Assembly (NCBI GenBank): GCA_905205855.1
Contig: CAJLFL010000125.1
Span: 1 to 5,950 of the forward strand
From: an uncultured Eubacteriales bacterium
GTDB taxonomy: Bacteria > Bacillota > Clostridia > Monoglobales > Monoglobaceae
Direction of reading: 5' to 3'
Length of the DNA: 5,950 bases
Below the pieces are notes generated by a model. It saw only the letters and a list, made by a program, of their open reading frames with translations, had not been told where the DNA came from and did not search any database. Position 1 is the first letter of the stretch; every line of letters begins with the position of its first letter. Positions 5,901 through 5,950 of this stretch are shown in pieces. The translations under genes were made by a program, and so were the position numbers.

Positions 5901-5950
5901 GATTGACTATACGGAGAAGTTAAATAGGGAACGCTGAAATACTTTAACAG
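5899..5950 (+). mobile_element. Probable 5' end of a group I intron or IStron inserted in fabZ (partial)
   Basis: The bases after the fabZ break are not fabZ in any frame. They show two traits of a group I intron 5' end. A hairpin crossing the junction (5892-5899 with 5908-5914) resembles P1. The stretch TTAAATAGGGAACGCTG (5920-5936) resembles the P3/P4 strand of phage-type introns such as T4 td, which I recall as having TAAACGGGGAACC at the same place. CTG (5934-5936) and CAG (5948-5950) could close a P5-like stem. In Clostridia such ribozymes occur fused to IS605/IS607-type transposons as IStrons, which sit in protein genes and splice out of the mRNA. Only about 50 bases are visible, so the P7 core, any transposase or TnpB gene and the 3' end are all unseen. 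The exact left boundary (5893-5900) is uncertain. Confidence 0.5.

Noticed and set aside
5890..5950. Single-base frameshift as the cause of fabZ truncation
   Set aside because: The other two frames give MRLTIRRS-stop and YEIDYTEKLNRER-stop, neither resembling the hydrophobic helix and strands of the FabZ C-terminal half.
5899..5950. Group II intron 5' end
   Set aside because: There is no GTGCG-type start at the junction. The GGGAAC motif and the junction hairpin fit a group I intron better.

Overview
The window holds a co-directional type II fatty acid synthesis (FASII) operon on the + strand. The order is a MarR-type regulator (FabT-like), fabH, acpP, fabK, fabD, fabG, fabF, then the first half of fabZ. 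The order closely resembles the fabT-fabH-acpP-fabK-fabD-fabG-fabF cluster of streptococci and many Clostridia. With the moderate GC content, Gram-positive Shine-Dalgarno sequences and FabK as the only enoyl reductase, it points to a Bacillota (Firmicutes) genome, most likely an anaerobic clostridial lineage. The species cannot be named from this sequence.

Layout. Positions 2-64 look like the tail of an unrecognised upstream gene whose stop overlaps the regulator's start as ATGA. The regulator (61-516) is followed closely by fabH (531-1484). A 42-base AT-rich gap with a short palindrome and the best Shine-Dalgarno of the window leads into acpP (1527-1748). Then fabK, fabD and fabG are packed tightly: fabK/fabD overlap by 13 bases and fabD/fabG by 8. 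A 136-base gap (4334-4469) with inverted repeats and a coding-like stretch separates fabG from fabF (4470-5699). fabZ starts three bases after fabF.

How the genes work together. FabD loads malonyl onto the phosphopantetheine arm of AcpP. FabH condenses malonyl-ACP with an acyl-CoA primer and FabF performs later condensations. FabG reduces the 3-ketoacyl-ACP, FabZ dehydrates it and FabK reduces the enoyl-ACP. The MarR protein probably senses acyl-ACP and represses the operon, as FabT does in streptococci. No accB lies between fabF and fabZ.

Most notable observation. fabZ is normal through both active-site residues (H45, E59) and then stops after 65 codons, about half the usual length. No frame continues the protein. 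The following ~50 bases instead resemble the 5' part of a group I intron: a P1-like hairpin spans the break, and a motif of the TAAA-x-x-GGGAAC type resembles the P3/P4 strand of phage-type introns. The simplest reading is that fabZ is interrupted by a group I intron, possibly an IStron (a group I ribozyme fused to an IS605/IS607-type transposon), and may be restored by RNA splicing. Only the first ~50 bases of the putative insert are visible, so this remains a hypothesis.
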